The notes beneath the pieces are model-generated. The model was not told the origin of the DNA. It did no database searches and saw only the letters and a list, made by a program, of their open reading frames with translations. The position numbers were made by a program, and so were the translations under genes. This document shows, in pieces, positions 8,844 to 16,081 of a stretch of 64,000 nucleotides of DNA. Positions within the stretch are counted from its first letter, which is position 1; every line of letters begins with the position of its first letter. The DNA comes from Betaproteobacteria bacterium HGW-Betaproteobacteria-1 (GTDB lineage Bacteria; Pseudomonadota; Gammaproteobacteria; Burkholderiales; Methylophilaceae), in assembly GCA_002842435.1 (NCBI GenBank), contig PHCX01000006.1:310001-374000 (forward strand). Reading direction: 5' to 3'.

Positions 8844-8918
8844 GCTCAACCTCGCTCCCTTCTGTCACTGGACGCAGCGCGATGAAGCCGCGCAGCGTGG
8901 GTCACCTCTACGTTGGGC
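8844..8918 (+). other. attC site 5
   Basis: The left box is GCTCAAC (8844-8850) and the right box is GTTGGGC (8912-8918), matching GTTRRRY. The arms contain GGACGCAGCGCGATGAAG and CCGCGCAGCGTGGG, which can fold back on each other. This is the second attC family of the array, shared with sites 6 and 9. Confidence 0.85.
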
Positions 8919-8966
8919 CGCACACTCGCTTCACGACCGACATCAATCTCCAAAGGAAATAGCACC

Positions 8967-9308
8967 ATGGCCAAGTACTTGATCTCCTTTCCCAGCGCTG
9001 CGATGGTCGTGCCCGAAGACGCGTGGGAAGCAGTGGGCCGCGACGCGCACGCCGTGATTGAGGAGGCGAAAGCCGCTGGCGTTTACGTCTTCGGCGGCGG
9101 CATTGATGAAGGCGTGCCGCCTGTGCTCGTAGCGGCCGACGGCTCATTCGCCGAGGGCGGCTACCCATGGGCGTCTCCGATCGACGGCGGCTTCACTGTG
9201 CTCGAACTCCCCTCGCGTAAAGAAGCCGTCGCGTGGGCCGCGCGCATCGCGAAAGCCTGTCGCTGTGATCAAGAGCTACGTGTCTTCCAATTCGACCCGC
9301 AGTCCTGA
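8967..9308 (+). CDS. YCII-related domain protein
   Basis: A 113-residue protein resembling the YCII/DGPF superfamily. It has an N-terminal MAKYLISF strand, a GGGIDEG turn around residues 46-52, a FAEGG/GGFTVLE core and a helical C terminus. Family members are small ferredoxin-like dimers, and most lack a known reaction. The ATG at 8967 follows AAAGGAAATAG; an earlier frame start at 8913 lies in the attC. GC-rich in contrast to the membrane-protein cassettes, suggesting a different source genome. Confidence 0.82.
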   Translation: MAKYLISFPSAAMVVPEDAWEAVGRDAHAVIEEAKAAGVYVFGGGIDEGVPPVLVAADGSFAEGGYPWASPIDGGFTVLELPSRKEAVAWAARIAKACRCDQELRVFQFDPQS

Positions 9309-9338
9309 GGGCAGCATAGAAATGGTGCAGAAAGTGCG

Positions 9339-9407
9339 GCGCAACCCATCATTCCACCGGACGCTGCGCGTTAAAGCCGCGCAGCGCCGGTTAGCTCTAC
9401 GTTGGGC
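9339..9407 (+). other. attC site 6
   Basis: The left box is GCGCAAC (9339-9345) and the right box is GTTGGGC (9401-9407). The arms ACGCTGCGCG and CGCGCAGCGCC form a near-perfect inverted repeat around TTAAAGC. This is one of the cleanest sites in the array. Confidence 0.88.
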
Positions 9408-9434
9408 GTCTTTATTCGTGGGTTCTGGAGCGCA

Positions 9435-9962
9435 ATGAAGAAATACGCAATCTTTCTACGGGGCGTCACTCCGACGGGAAAGAATCGGGTGCCAATGGCT
9501 GACCTACGAGCGGCCCTTAGTAGCGCCGGATTGCTGGATGTGCAAACGTATATTCAAAGCGGCAACGTGATTGCGAAATCCGTCCTCGCTCAATCGTCTG
9601 TTGAATCCCTTGTGCATGAAGTCATTTTCCGTGAAATCGGTGCCGACATTGCTGTAATCGCCAGGACACATGAGCAACTTAGGAAAGTCATGGAAGGCAA
9701 TCCGTTTCCTTTAAGCGGCGCATCTCGCACTTACTTTTCTCTGTTCTCTGCACCTGCGGCACTACACCTGATCGATGCGCTTTCCCGACTTGAGTTCTCC
9801 CCTGACAGGGTGTTGGTCGGCCAATACGCCCTCTATACGCTGTACGCAACGAAACACAGCGACTCGAAGTTCAACAACAATTTCTTCGAGCGGAAGTTGA
9901 AGGTTTCTGCAACCACCCGCAACTTCAACACCATGTCGCGACTTGTGGAGCTAAGTGCGTGA
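9435..9962 (+). CDS. DUF1697 domain protein
   Basis: A 175-residue protein of the DUF1697 family. It has the typical N terminus with FLRGV (about residues 7-11), the ADLRAAL helix and the TYIQSGNVI motif around 39-47. Its C-terminal SKFNNNFFERKL and TTRNFNTM segments are also family hallmarks. The biochemical role is not known. The start ATG at 9435 follows the attC by 27 bases; an in-frame ATG at 9402 overlaps the attC right box. DUF1697 genes are often seen in accessory DNA, consistent with a cassette. Confidence 0.88.
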   Translation: MKKYAIFLRGVTPTGKNRVPMADLRAALSSAGLLDVQTYIQSGNVIAKSVLAQSSVESLVHEVIFREIGADIAVIARTHEQLRKVMEGNPFPLSGASRTYFSLFSAPAALHLIDALSRLEFSPDRVLVGQYALYTLYATKHSDSKFNNNFFERKLKVSATTRNFNTMSRLVELSA

Positions 9963-9979
9963 GCCATGTCCTCCAAGAC

Positions 9980-10048
9980 GCCCAACCCATCATTCCACTG
10001 GACCTTGCGCATAAGGCCGCGCAAGGCCGGTGAATTCAAACGTTAGGG
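9980..10048 (+). other. attC site 7
   Basis: The left box is GCCCAAC (9980-9986) and the right box is GTTAGGG (10042-10048), with one mismatch at the last position of GTTRRRY. The inner arms CCTTGCGC and GCGCAAGG around ATAAGGCC pair perfectly. The outer right arm (TGAATTCAAACGTTAG) resembles the site 1 family, so this site is a hybrid of the two attC families. Confidence 0.82.
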
Positions 10049-10053
10049 CTCAT

Positions 10054-10533
10054 ATGTACTTTGTCCATCGCCGCACATTGAGAAAGGGACGAGCAGTCGC
10101 AGCCGCCGTTAATTTTTTCGGCTTCTCCTTGTTCTTGGGTCTAGCAACCTATTTTGTCTTCTTTCAAGAAAAAGCGTCCGTTGCTTGGTTTGGAAAAGCG
10201 GTGTTTGCTATTTTGGCAATTACGTTACCAATTGTGATTTGGTGGTTTATCCGCCTGTTCACAGGAAAAGGCGAATGGAACATCCAAATTTCTGAAAACG
10301 AGTTAATTTGGCAGGTGCCTGATAATGTCGGCGAGAAAAACTTAAATCTTTCAATTTCTAAAATGTCGAAGATAATCTGCGACTCTTCCAAGAATATTGA
10401 TGCGGGTAATTACTATTACATTGAAATGGAAAGCGGTGAAAAACATCCCATTAATCCGTCAGCGTCTGGCATTAACATGGACAAATTATTTAACGTTCTG
10501 GAAAGTCGGGGAGTGAAATATGAAACGCGGTAA
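10054..10533 (+). CDS. Cassette-borne two-TM protein, unknown function
   Basis: A 159-residue protein. Two hydrophobic segments (about 18-38 and 48-68) are followed by a cytosolic-looking beta-rich domain (about 75-155). The arrangement resembles bacterial two-TM plus PH-like proteins, but no signature is strong enough to name. The ATG at 10054 sits 5 bases after the attC right box; a frame start at 10030 falls in the attC. AT-rich composition compared with the core genes. Confidence 0.7.
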   Translation: MYFVHRRTLRKGRAVAAAVNFFGFSLFLGLATYFVFFQEKASVAWFGKAVFAILAITLPIVIWWFIRLFTGKGEWNIQISENELIWQVPDNVGEKNLNLSISKMSKIICDSSKNIDAGNYYYIEMESGEKHPINPSASGINMDKLFNVLESRGVKYETR

Positions 10534-10536
10534 CCG

Positions 10537-10593
10537 CCCTAACCCGGCGCTCAACCCGGACGCCTATCGGCACCGGTTAGCTCTACGTTATAT
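10537..10593 (+). other. attC site 8
   Basis: The left box is CCCTAAC (10537-10543) and the right end is TACGTTATAT (10584-10593). CCGGACGCC and GGCACCGG form the inner stem. The left part, TAACCCGGCGCTCAACC, recurs in site 9, and the right part, CGGTTAGCTCTACGTT, recurs in sites 6 and 9. The R' box is imperfect. Confidence 0.72.
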
Positions 10594-10608
10594 TGCAGGA
10601 GACCTCGG

Positions 10609-11175
10609 TTGAAAATTGTTTTGATGAGGCATGGAAAACCCAGGATCGACAAGCATCTCCGGTTGAATGCAGCGGAATTCGGCGCTTGGGTTGAAAAATA
10701 CAACGCTGCCGGTATCGATTCTGAGTGCCAGCCTCCGCTGGAAGCTATTGAGCAAGCCACCAAATGCGCTTTTACTGTGTGCAGCAACCTTGCACGTTCC
10801 GTGGAATCTGCAAAAGCCCTTGGGGTTGAGCGTATAGGCGTTTGCTCCTCCATGTTTCGAGAGATGGATATGCCTCACGCAACATGGCGCTTCCCAAGCA
10901 TCTCTTTGCTAGCGTGGTCGGTATTTTTTCGGCTTGCTTGGGCATTCGGATATTCAGCTAATGCAGAGTCATTCAAAGCCGCGAAAACAAGAGCACGCGG
11001 CTGCGCTGAACATCTCGCCAACTTGTCTTCAACTCACGGCACTGTATTGTTCGTTGGACATGGCTCGCTAAACTGGTTCATCGCAAAATACCTTAAGCGC
11101 ATGGGATGGCTATCCGCTGAAAAGCCGCCCAGGAAATATTGGGAATACAGTGTTTTTCACGTCCAAGCAACATAA
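10609..11175 (+). CDS. Histidine phosphatase superfamily protein, TTG start
   Basis: A 188-residue protein of the histidine phosphatase (phosphoglycerate mutase-like, branch 1) superfamily. The N-terminal LMRHGKP provides the phospho-acceptor His8, and a second conserved His lies in VGHGS (about 147). The start is TTG at 10609, supported by GGAGA at the right distance and by the RHG motif at the expected position. The substrate is unknown; SixA-like protein-phosphohistidine or small-molecule phosphatases are both possible. Confidence 0.85.
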   Translation: MKIVLMRHGKPRIDKHLRLNAAEFGAWVEKYNAAGIDSECQPPLEAIEQATKCAFTVCSNLARSVESAKALGVERIGVCSSMFREMDMPHATWRFPSISLLAWSVFFRLAWAFGYSANAESFKAAKTRARGCAEHLANLSSTHGTVLFVGHGSLNWFIAKYLKRMGWLSAEKPPRKYWEYSVFHVQAT

Positions 11176-11256
11176 CCCGGCGCTCAACCTCGCCCCCTTC
11201 AGTCGCTGGACGCTGCGCGATAAAGCCGCACAGCGCCGGTTAGCTCTACGTTAGGC
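11170..11256 (+). other. attC site 9
   Basis: The left box is ACATAAC (11170-11176), or alternatively GCTCAAC (11182-11188) as in site 5. The right box is GTTAGGC (11250-11256), a full match to GTTRRRY. The arms GGACGCTGCGCG and CGCACAGCGCCGG pair around ATAAAGC. The stop of the upstream phosphatase gene overlaps the left box. Confidence 0.85.
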
Positions 11257-11278
11257 ACTTAACTTTCACGGAGAAATT

Positions 11279-11404
11279 ATGAATAGTTCCGGGTCTTGCG
11301 ATTACTGCAAAAAAGTTAAAGAGGGAAACCCTACCAGAGACAGCCAAACCAATTGGTGCAGCCACGGTCGCTTTCATTGTTGCCTCACAAGTAACCAGTT
11401 TTAA
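11279..11404 (+). CDS. 41-residue Cys/His-rich cassette ORF
   Basis: A short frame with ATG at 11279 preceded by CGGAGAAATT, a good ribosome-binding site, and ending in TAA at 11402-11404. The product begins MNSSGSCDYCKK and contains a CxxC pair (residues 7 and 10), a CSHG (27-30) and a CC pair (34-35), so it could bind a metal. No family recognised. It fills the cassette between site 9 and the decayed site 10, which supports its reality. It is also small enough to be chance. Confidence 0.5.
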   Translation: MNSSGSCDYCKKVKEGNPTRDSQTNWCSHGRFHCCLTSNQF

Positions 11405-11405
11405 T

Positions 11406-11531
11406 GCCTAATCCATCCATCAGACCGCACCAGCAAGGAGCATCACCACTGCTGCACACAGATAACTCTGCAAAATCAGTGCGACAAGGGTCTTCGCAAA
11501 AGAGAGCCCCTCATGTCAAACCGCCAATGTT
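11406..11531 (+). other. attC site 10, decayed
   Basis: The left part GCCTAATCCATCCATCA matches the left arm of site 4 (GCCCAACCCATCCATCA). The right part AGAGAGCCCC...CATGTCAAACCGCC matches the right arm of site 4 apart from the R' box, where CGTTATG has become GCCAATG. The centre is longer, about 80 bases. The loss of the R' core suggests this site is no longer a good integrase substrate. Confidence 0.6.
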
Positions 11532-11838
11532 TCACTCCTCTCGCTTAGGCAAGGTACTGCACTTCGCCTACGTTGCTCTTGTCGCTTTGGTCGCCGCGAC
11601 GGCGTTTCATGCGTGGCAGTTACGTTGCGAAGGCTTCGGCTGCATGGGTATTGGAGTCGTGTGGATCAGCTGGGTTGTTGCCATTTTTACCCCCACCCTT
11701 GTACTTGGGATCTTCCTCGCAGCAAAGTCCGGACCGCGCGATTGGCTCTCGGCGCTTACCCGCTATCTGATCTGGGCTCAAATTACGCTTGGTGTAGCCC
11801 TGTTCATCTATTGGGCCGTTGCCAAATTCCACCACTGA
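11527..11838 (+). CDS. Cassette-borne small membrane protein, unknown function
   Basis: A protein of about 103 residues from the ATG at 11527, with three predicted membrane segments (about residues 12-31, 40-64 and 80-98). A longer frame opens at 11404, but its first 41 codons would be translated attC sequence, so the internal ATG is preferred. There is no clear ribosome-binding site for either start. No family recognised. It is the last gene of the array. Confidence 0.6.
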   Translation: MFHSSRLGKVLHFAYVALVALVAATAFHAWQLRCEGFGCMGIGVVWISWVVAIFTPTLVLGIFLAAKSGPRDWLSALTRYLIWAQITLGVALFIYWAVAKFHH

Positions 11839-11885
11839 ACCCATCCGCCCCGCCAACGCAAGTCGGCAAAATTTTGGGGTTGGTT
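11834..11885 (+). other. Possible terminal attC remnant
   Basis: ACTGAACCCATCCGCC directly at the stop of the last cassette gene resembles the left arm of sites 1 and 4. GGGGTTGGTTTAGC downstream may be a degraded right arm. No good GTTRRRY box or convincing stem is visible, so the call is weak. The rest, to 12051, holds nothing I can recognise. Confidence 0.25.
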
Positions 11886-12051
11886 TAGCATTAGTGCATG
11901 GCAGCAATCTCGCATGCTCAAAAACAAAGGGCCCGGTCTTGTAATCCAACATTTGCCATGTACAAAGCTACACCAAGCAACCAACATACTACTTAAGCAG
12001 CAATTTGGTTGCGAAAAGCACGTTTTTCAATTCAAACCTTGGCAGCCACTC

Positions 12052-12570
12052 TCAAATCTCGCCCTTTCGAGCCTTGTCCATCATCCAGATCAGTGTTTCT
12101 TCGAGCTCCTGCGCGGCATCCCGCGCGTGTTGCTTGACGTTGCCCAAGTGCCGCAGGGCGTAGGTCGGCCGGTCCAGCGCGAGGTATAGCTTGCCCTGCT
12201 TTTCGTAGATGGCGATGCGGCATGGGGCAAAGGCGGCGAATTCCGGGTATTCCATCAGCACCTCGGCGCCGATGCCGAGGCTGCAATAGGTGCGCACTTC
12301 AATCAGGCCCTGCAGTTGCTGGCCGCGTTCGAGGATATGTTCGCCGATGGGGAAAGTCGCCGGGCTGACGAAGTTCTTGCCCTGCGCTGCTGAATCCAGG
12401 CTGATGACGATGTCCTCATGCGTGACGCCCGGTTCTACCTGCACGATGTAAAGTGCGTTGTCCGGATTAACCGGCGGCATCGGTGCGGGGCGACCGTCAG
12501 CCGCACAGGCCGGCAGGGAAATCAGGCTGGCAAGCAATGCCAGCGCGGGGGAAACTGACAGGATTTTCAT
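12052..12570 (-). CDS. DUF302 family periplasmic protein
   Basis: A 172-residue protein with an N-terminal signal peptide (about 1-25, ending near PACAA) and a DUF302 (TT1751-like) domain over about 60-165, including the EVRTYCSL, EYPEFAAFAPCRIAIYE and ALDRPTYAL stretches typical of the family. Members often sit near thiol or heme redox genes, but the role is unproven. The ATG at 12570 is preferred over the longer frame because it opens the signal peptide. This is the first core gene to the right of the attC array. Confidence 0.85.
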   Translation of the reverse strand: MKILSVSPALALLASLISLPACAADGRPAPMPPVNPDNALYIVQVEPGVTHEDIVISLDSAAQGKNFVSPATFPIGEHILERGQQLQGLIEVRTYCSLGIGAEVLMEYPEFAAFAPCRIAIYEKQGKLYLALDRPTYALRHLGNVKQHARDAAQELEETLIWMMDKARKGEI

Positions 12571-12642
12571 GGTTGCATCCTTCAAATAGCCGCCGGCCTG
12601 AACTGCCGACGATGGCAAAACATCGCGTTCAATTTGGACAAG

Positions 12643-13563
12643 CTAGTCCTTGAGAGCGTTCTGAACGGTCTTTTTATCATAGCCGGGAGCAATCAGCTGG
12701 ATAAAGTCGTAAGCGAAGCCGCGCAGGTAGGCATCACGCCGGATACCAAGATGGGTAGTGCTTTCCGGGAAAAGATGGCTGGCGTCGATCATGGCCAGAT
12801 TGGTATCCCGCTCCTTGTCATAGGCCATGTTGGCCAACAGGCCGATACCCAGCCCGAGATTGACGTAGGTCTTGATGACGTCGGCATCGATCGCAGTCAG
12901 CACAATATTGGGGGTCAGCCCGATCTTGCTGAATTCACCTGTCACGATAGCACTGCCGGTAAAGCCGAAATCGTAGGTAATCAATGGATACTGTGCGATC
13001 TTCTGCAGGGTCAGCGGTGCATCCTGCAATAGCGGGTGGCCATGCGGCACAACGATACAGCGATTCCACCGATAGAGCGGCAGGCAGAGAATCTTGTCGT
13101 AATTGCTGATGGCTTCGGTGGCGATGCCGATATCCGCCTCACCACTGACGACCTGCTCGGCCACCTGCGTCGGGTTGCCCTGGTGTATGGTCAGCTTGAC
13201 CTTGGGATATTGATCGACGAATTGCTTGACGGCTGCCGGCAGACGATACCGCGCCTGCGTGTGTGTCGTGGCGATGGTCAGGCTGCCGGTGTCCTCATTG
13301 CCGAACTCCTCGCCGACACGTTTGATGTTCTCCATCTCCAAAATCATGCGTTCGGCCAGCGCCAGAATGGCCTGGCCCGGCTCGGTGATTCCCACCAATC
13401 GCTTGCCGTTGCGCTGGAAGATCTGCAGCTTGAGCTCTTCCTCCAGCAGCTGTATCTGCTTGCTGACACCCGGTTGCGAGGTGTGCAGCACTTCGGCAGC
13501 GGCTGAGATGTTCAGGTTCTGCTTGGCCACTTCACGGATATAGCGCAATTGATGAAGCTTCAA
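12643..13563 (-). CDS. cysB: CysB-type LysR family transcriptional regulator
   Basis: A 306-residue LysR-type regulator of the CysB/Cbl branch. The first about 60 residues are a winged helix-turn-helix (MKLHQLRYI, SQPGVSKQIQLLEEEL). The effector domain has the CysB-typical TTHTQARY motif (about residues 99-106) that binds sulfate or acetylserine-type ligands. It is divergent from cysI across a 252-base region, the usual arrangement for a regulator of the adjacent assimilatory sulfate genes. Confidence 0.93.
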   Translation of the reverse strand: MKLHQLRYIREVAKQNLNISAAAEVLHTSQPGVSKQIQLLEEELKLQIFQRNGKRLVGITEPGQAILALAERMILEMENIKRVGEEFGNEDTGSLTIATTHTQARYRLPAAVKQFVDQYPKVKLTIHQGNPTQVAEQVVSGEADIGIATEAISNYDKILCLPLYRWNRCIVVPHGHPLLQDAPLTLQKIAQYPLITYDFGFTGSAIVTGEFSKIGLTPNIVLTAIDADVIKTYVNLGLGIGLLANMAYDKERDTNLAMIDASHLFPESTTHLGIRRDAYLRGFAYDFIQLIAPGYDKKTVQNALKD

Positions 13564-13815
13564 TTCAGAACCCCATATAATTAAATCGAATATACTAGAA
13601 TAACATGGTATTAAAAAATCCAGTTACTCGCTGCTATAGTTCGATCTTGTTTATTAAGCGATTTTTTATGGATCGGCATTCATCCCGGAGCTTCCACACC
13701 GAATTGCACACAGGCCGCCGGGCGAAGCCAATTCCTGCTAAAATACTGCCTTTTTGCCGAGTTGCGCAGGCATCCTGCATATACTCAAGTGTGCAACGAA
13801 TTAGCGAATTAATCT
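13564..13815. promoter_or_regulatory. cysB/cysI divergent control region
   Basis: A 252-base region between the divergent cysB and cysI starts. The cysB-proximal 90 bases are strongly AT-rich (ATATAATTAAATCGAATATACTA), consistent with CysB-type binding sites. I cannot define individual operators or a confident promoter pair by eye. The region is inferred to carry the promoters for both directions. Confidence 0.5.
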
Positions 13816-15489
13816 ATGTATAAATATGACGAGATAGACCAGGCAATTGTCGACCAGCGTGTCGACCAGTATCGCGACCAGGTGCGACGTTTCCTTGCCG
13901 GCGAACTCAGTGACGAGGAATTCCGTCCGCTACGCCTGCAAAATGGCCTCTACATCCAGCGCCATGCGCCCATGCTGCGCATTGCCGTACCCTACGGCAC
14001 GCTTTCTTCCAGACAATTGCACAAGCTGGGCGACATCGCCCAACGCTATGACCGTGGTTATGGCCATTTCAGCACCCGCACCAATATGCAACTGAACTGG
14101 CCCAAGCTGGAAGACACCCCGGACATTCTGGCCGAACTTGCCACTGTGCAGATGCATGCCATCCAGACTTCCGGCAATTGCATCCGCAACATCACGACCG
14201 ACCAGTTTGCCGGCGTAGCACCGGACGAGATCATCGACCCGCGCGCGGTTGCCGAGATCATTCGTCAGTGGAGTACTTTCCATCCGGAATTCGCGCTGCT
14301 TCCGCGCAAGTTCAAGATTGCCGTATCCGGCACAAGGCAGGATCGCGCCATTGTCCAGGCGCATGATATCGGGCTGGAGTTCTATTACGACGAGCAGCAG
14401 AAGATGGCCATCAAGGTATGGGTCGGCGGCGGTCTGGGACGCACTCCGATACTCGGCAGTGTCATCTGTGAGCACCTTGAATGGCAGCACATCCTCACCT
14501 ATTGCGAAGCAGTTATCCGCGTCTATAACCTGCATGGGCGCCGTGACAACTCCTTCAAGGCTCGCATCAAGATTCTGGTCAAGGCTCTGGGCATCGACGA
14601 GTTCCGCCGTCAGGTTGACGAGGAATGGCAGCATCTGAAAGACGGCCCAAACACGATTACCGAGGCTGAACTGGCACGTGTATCGCAATATTTCACAGCC
14701 ATGCCTTATGAAAACCTGCCGGCCCACGATGCCGGTTACGACAGCGCAATCGCCAGCAACCCAGCATTTGCCGCCTGGACAAAACGCAGCGTGCATGCAC
14801 ACAAGCAGCCAGGTTACAGGGCTGTTACGCTATCACTGAAACCGCATGGCAAGGCACCAGGCGACATCACCTCCGAACAGATGCATGTGGTTGCCGGCCT
14901 GGCAGAGAAATACAGCTTCGGCGAACTACGCGTCTCTCACGAGCAGAACGTGATCCTGACTGACGTCAAGCTAAGCGACCTCTACAGCGTCTGGGAAATC
15001 GCCCGCGCCAACGGCCTCGCTACGCCGAACATCGGCCTCTTGACCGACATCATCTGCTGCCCGGGCGGCGACTTCTGCTCGCTGGCCAACGCCAAGAGCA
15101 TCCCGATTGCTGAAGCGATCCAGATGCAATTCGACAATCTCGATTATCTGCATGATATTGGCGAGCTGGAATTGAACATTTCCGGCTGCATGAATGCCTG
15201 CGGCCACCACCATATCGGCCATATCGGCATCCTTGGCGTCGATAAGGACGGCTCCGAATGGTACCAAGTCACTATCGGCGGCAAGCAAGGCAACGATGCC
15301 AGCCTCGGCACCGTCATTGGTCGCGCCTTTGCCGCGGAAGAGATGCCGGGTGTTGTCCAGCGCCTGATCGAGGTCTATCTGCGTGAACGCACAGACGAGG
15401 AACGCTTTATCGACACCGTACGCCGTATCGGCATCACGCCGTTCAAGGAACATGTGTACGCCAGACAAGAGGATGCAACCCATGTCTAA
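13816..15489 (+). CDS. cysI: Assimilatory sulfite reductase hemoprotein (CysI-type nitrite/sulfite reductase)
   Basis: A 557-residue siroheme/[4Fe-4S] reductase that converts sulfite to sulfide with six electrons. It has two ferredoxin-like half-domains and the cluster motif CCPGGDFC (Cys415 and Cys421) followed by SGCMNAC (Cys458 and Cys462). The length matches betaproteobacterial CysI. No cysJ flavoprotein is near, so electrons probably come from ferredoxin or another carrier rather than an NADPH flavoprotein subunit. It heads the cys operon and overlaps the DUF934 gene by 8 bases. The ribosome-binding site is weak. Confidence 0.94.
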   Translation: MYKYDEIDQAIVDQRVDQYRDQVRRFLAGELSDEEFRPLRLQNGLYIQRHAPMLRIAVPYGTLSSRQLHKLGDIAQRYDRGYGHFSTRTNMQLNWPKLEDTPDILAELATVQMHAIQTSGNCIRNITTDQFAGVAPDEIIDPRAVAEIIRQWSTFHPEFALLPRKFKIAVSGTRQDRAIVQAHDIGLEFYYDEQQKMAIKVWVGGGLGRTPILGSVICEHLEWQHILTYCEAVIRVYNLHGRRDNSFKARIKILVKALGIDEFRRQVDEEWQHLKDGPNTITEAELARVSQYFTAMPYENLPAHDAGYDSAIASNPAFAAWTKRSVHAHKQPGYRAVTLSLKPHGKAPGDITSEQMHVVAGLAEKYSFGELRVSHEQNVILTDVKLSDLYSVWEIARANGLATPNIGLLTDIICCPGGDFCSLANAKSIPIAEAIQMQFDNLDYLHDIGELELNISGCMNACGHHHIGHIGILGVDKDGSEWYQVTIGGKQGNDASLGTVIGRAFAAEEMPGVVQRLIEVYLRERTDEERFIDTVRRIGITPFKEHVYARQEDATHV

Positions 15490-16081
15490 CCTGATCCATA
15501 ACAATGCCATCGTCAACGACGAATGGACCACGGTCACCCTGCCGGCAGGCGAAGAAGTCGTGCGCAAGCAGGCCGGCAAGGTCGTCATGTTCAAGCTGAC
15601 CGGCGAGCAGACCTGCACGCCGGAACAGATCGCAGCCACCGTAATTCCGGAAAACGGCAAGATCATCGTCCCGCTGTCTGTCTGGCTGGCACGCAAGGCT
15701 GAACTGGCACCCCGGCTTGCCAAGGGCGAACTCGGCATCTGGCTGGCAACGCATGAAGTACTGGAAAGCCTGATCGACGCGGTTGACGACATCAACCAGC
15801 TGCCAATTATCGCTGTCTTCGTCGAACGCTTTGCCGACGGCCGCATTTTCTCCATCGGCACCCTGCTGCGCACACGTTATGGCTACAAGAACGAACTGCG
15901 TGCCTTCGGCGACGTGCTGCGCGACCAGCTGTTCTTCCTCAAGCGCTGCGGTTACGACAGCTATCTGATCCGCGCCGACCGCTCGGCCGAGGAGGCGCTG
16001 GCCAGCCTGCAGGATTTCAGCCAGCCTTACCAGGGCGCGGTCGATGAAACGCAACCGGTCTGGAGACGTGTACAGCGATGA
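15482..16081 (+). CDS. DUF934 protein of the sulfate assimilation operon
   Basis: A 199-residue DUF934 protein, beginning MSNLIHNN. The conserved core has WLARKAEL, FADGRIFSIGTLLRTRYGY and LRAFGDVLRDQLFFLKRCGYDSY (described in parts). DUF934 genes sit between cysI and cysH in many betaproteobacteria and pseudomonads and are thought to assist sulfite reduction, perhaps as an electron-transfer or accessory protein; this is unproven. The start at 15482 overlaps the cysI stop and has a GAGG ribosome-binding site. Its stop overlaps the cysH start as ATGA. Confidence 0.9.
   Translation: MSNLIHNNAIVNDEWTTVTLPAGEEVVRKQAGKVVMFKLTGEQTCTPEQIAATVIPENGKIIVPLSVWLARKAELAPRLAKGELGIWLATHEVLESLIDAVDDINQLPIIAVFVERFADGRIFSIGTLLRTRYGYKNELRAFGDVLRDQLFFLKRCGYDSYLIRADRSAEEALASLQDFSQPYQGAVDETQPVWRRVQR

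Larger units (their letters stand above)
5036..11885 (+). mobile_element. Integron cassette array lacking an integrase (CALIN)
   Basis: About 6.8 kb in which successive short plus-strand genes are each followed by an imperfect inverted repeat of 55-125 bases. Each repeat starts with an R''-like box ending in AAC and ends with an R'-like GTTRRRY box (GTTAGCC, GTTGGGC, GTTAGGC). These are hallmarks of integron attC sites. Eight fairly clear sites and two or three degraded ones are seen. All genes point the same way, as in cassette arrays. No tyrosine recombinase or intI is found in the window, so the array is a CALIN or a detached part of an integron. The outer borders are approximate: core genes resume with the DUF302 gene on the right and the DUF853 pseudogene on the left. 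Confidence 0.8.

Noticed and set aside
5644..11256. Possible CRISPR array from regularly recurring repeats
   Set aside because: Repeats are imperfect, 55-125 bases, spaced by 300-1800 bases and separated by genes; they fit attC sites, not 25-40 base CRISPR repeats with short spacers.
13930..14802. 290-codon minus-strand frame inside cysI
   Set aside because: It lies wholly opposite the conserved cysI and has no recognisable motif or ribosome-binding site, so it is a by-product of GC-rich codon usage.
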